Below the pieces are notes generated by a model, which was not told the DNA's origin, ran no database searches, and saw nothing but the letters and a program-made list of their open reading frames with translations. Positions 62,696 through 64,000 of a stretch of 64,000 nucleotides of DNA are shown here, in pieces. The DNA comes from RUG14300 sp964561145 (GTDB lineage: Bacteria; Bacillota; Clostridia; Christensenellales; CAG-1252). The translations under genes and the position numbers were made by a program. Where the stretch lies: NCBI GenBank assembly GCA_964561145.1, contig CAZLNZ010000003.1, positions 1 to 64,000 on the forward strand. The letters are read 5' to 3'. Position 1 is the first letter of the stretch. Every line of letters begins with the position of its first letter.

Positions 62696-63017
62696 GGATG
62701 AAGTTGCGATAATAGGTGACAAGGATAGCATTTTGTTATATAAATCAATAGGCTTCAACGTATATCCCGTGACCTCTGAGGAACAAGCAAGGGACCTTTT
62801 TAAAAGCTTGGTGATGAACTATAAAGTGATATTTATAGTCGATACCCTGCAAGCTCAGATTTCCGATCTCACGGATAGATATAAAACTCGTTCTTTCCCT
62901 GCTGTAATTCCGTTGCCTTCGTGTAACGGGAGTAATGGATTAGGGATGCTTGGAATAAAAGAGAATGTAGAAAAGGCTGTAGGTGCGGATATATTATTCG
63001 CAAACGATAAAAAGTAA
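62688..63017 (+). CDS. ntpG: V/A-ATPase subunit F
   Basis: 109 aa. N-terminal VAIIGDKDSILLYKSIGFNV Rossmann-like strand/helix, then AVIPLPSCNGSNGLGM, matches the small central-stalk subunit. Binds subunit D and modulates ATPase activity. Overlaps the end of the C gene. Confidence 0.9.
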   Translation: MLKDEVAIIGDKDSILLYKSIGFNVYPVTSEEQARDLFKSLVMNYKVIFIVDTLQAQISDLTDRYKTRSFPAVIPLPSCNGSNGLGMLGIKENVEKAVGADILFANDKK

Positions 63018-63038
63018 TAGACTTAATAGGTGAAAGAT

Positions 63039-64000
63039 ATGCAAGGAAAAATCATTAAGGTAGCAGGACCATTGATAGTTGCCGAGAATATGGCGGAAGC
63101 CAAAATGTACGACGTTGTACATGTGTCCGATGAGGGCTTGATTGGTGAAATAATCGAGCTAAGAGGGGACAAGGCGTCGATACAGGTTTACGAAGAAACA
63201 AGCGGCTTGGGTGTGGGTGAAAAGGTTTATAGTACAAACCACCCTCTTTCCGTTGAGCTTGCTCCGGGACTTATTGAGAGCATATTTGACGGAATACAAC
63301 GTCCGTTGAATAAGCTTTATGAGGTAAGCGGTGACAGAATCGGAAGAGGAATAAATATTCCGTCATTGGACCATGAAAGGCTATGGGATTTTCAACCTAC
63401 AAAGGCTGTGGGTGCTTTTGTTCAAGCGGGAGATGTTATCGGTACCGTACAGGAAACGCAGGTTGTACTCCATAAGATAATGGTTCCCAATGATGTAAAG
63501 GGCATTATTAAAAGCATATCGAGTGGTAGATTCAATATCGATGATACCGTATGTGTGCTTGACGATAACGGCAATGACATCAAACTTACAATGCTTCAAC
63601 GTTGGCCTGTAAGAAAGGGTCGTCCCTATAAGGCAAAACTATCTCCGGATAGACCAATGATAACAGGACAAAGGGTAATAGATACTCTCTTCCCTGTCGC
63701 AAGAGGCGGTGCAGCCGCAGTCCCCGGTCCTTTTGGTAGTGGAAAGACGGTAGTACAACACCAGCTTGCGAAATGGGCTGATGCCGATATAATCGTATAT
63801 GTCGGCTGTGGCGAGCGTGGCAATGAAATGACCGATGTTTTAAACGAGTTTCCCACCCTGATTGACCCCAAGACGGGTGAAGCATTAATGAAAAGGACGG
63901 TTCTAATTGCGAATACTTCAGATATGCCTGTAGCCGCAAGGGAAGCAAGTATTTATACGGGAATAACCATAGCGGAGTATTTTAGGGATATGGGTTATAA
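63039..64000 (+). CDS. ntpA: V/A-ATPase catalytic subunit A (partial)
   Basis: ATG at 63039 (AGGTGAA upstream); 320 codons lie in the window and the frame runs off the end. It has the N-terminal beta-barrel (IIKVAGPLIVAENM), the non-homologous insert typical of A subunits (about 110-190), Walker A GPFGSGKTVV (about 230), and YVGCGERGNEM. Hydrolyses ATP in the cytoplasmic head. The B and D genes should lie beyond the window. Confidence 0.95.
   Translation, partial: MQGKIIKVAGPLIVAENMAEAKMYDVVHVSDEGLIGEIIELRGDKASIQVYEETSGLGVGEKVYSTNHPLSVELAPGLIESIFDGIQRPLNKLYEVSGDRIGRGINIPSLDHERLWDFQPTKAVGAFVQAGDVIGTVQETQVVLHKIMVPNDVKGIIKSISSGRFNIDDTVCVLDDNGNDIKLTMLQRWPVRKGRPYKAKLSPDRPMITGQRVIDTLFPVARGGAAAVPGPFGSGKTVVQHQLAKWADADIIVYVGCGERGNEMTDVLNEFPTLIDPKTGEALMKRTVLIANTSDMPVAAREASIYTGITIAEYFRDMGY

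Noticed and set aside
1..64000. tRNA or rRNA genes and an integration target tRNA
   Set aside because: No cloverleaf with GGTTCRA-type T-loop or rRNA segment was recognised on either strand; a tRNA scan would settle it.

Overview
The window looks like a chromosomal segment of a low-GC, anaerobic Gram-positive bacterium (Bacillota, probably a gut Clostridia lineage). This rests on the AT-rich composition, strong AGGAGG ribosome sites, sigma-A promoters with TTGACA/TATAAT boxes, a HrcA/CIRCE-controlled groESL operon, rubrerythrin, a V/A-type ATPase of the Na+-binding type, and many InlB-repeat and BspA-type leucine-rich-repeat lipoproteins. No rRNA, tRNA or CRISPR array was seen, so the genus cannot be fixed.

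Layout. 1-5.6 kb is a mixed accessory stretch: a truncated gene tail, a precisely phased 5 x 20 bp repeat array, a zinc-ribbon-like orphan, a Nudix-acetyltransferase pair, a DUF5131 (Gp37/Gp68-like) protein, rubrerythrin and a sugar O-acetyltransferase. 5.6-31.4 kb is mostly core: DUF3810 protein, pyrophosphatase, holA, a small membrane protein, a degenerate M28-like membrane protein, cdaA (c-di-AMP synthesis), aspartate kinase, hflX with a JAMM-like N-terminal domain, a GH31 glycosidase, a beta-CASP-type metallo-hydrolase, an alpha/beta hydrolase, murG, groES-groEL, an ArsB/SLC13-type permease, a TIR-LRR fusion protein, a hotdog thioesterase and uvrB-uvrA.

31.4-46.2 kb is a plastic island. 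It opens with a cluster of structured palindromic repeats and a tyrosine recombinase followed by a 15-bp inverted repeat. It carries two related InlB-repeat/BspA-LRR lipoprotein genes (the first broken by a stop and a frameshift), small membrane or secreted proteins of unknown function, another lipoprotein, and a DUF234-type ATPase. 46.2-49.8 kb returns to housekeeping (tsaC/sua5) plus a long membrane-anchored coiled-coil protein ending in a DUF1508 domain. 49.8-57 kb is again accessory: one more palindromic repeat, gene fragments, a lipoprotein plus secreted HExxH metallopeptidase pair, a DUF421-DUF4363 pair, and an apparently orphaned toxin tip with a putative immunity gene. 57-64 kb holds rpiB, upp and the start of a V/A-ATPase operon (G/H-I-K-E-C-F-A, with A cut by the window end).

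Most unusual items: (i) a dispersed three-hairpin element whose stems differ between copies but keep pairing (compensatory changes); (ii) a TIR domain with a conserved candidate catalytic Glu fused to BspA-type LRRs behind a permease gene; (iii) the 20-bp phased array at 88-187; (iv) the toxin-tip/immunity orphan; (v) enzymes that have lost catalytic residues (an alpha/beta hydrolase with Gly for Ser, and an M28-like protein without metal ligands).
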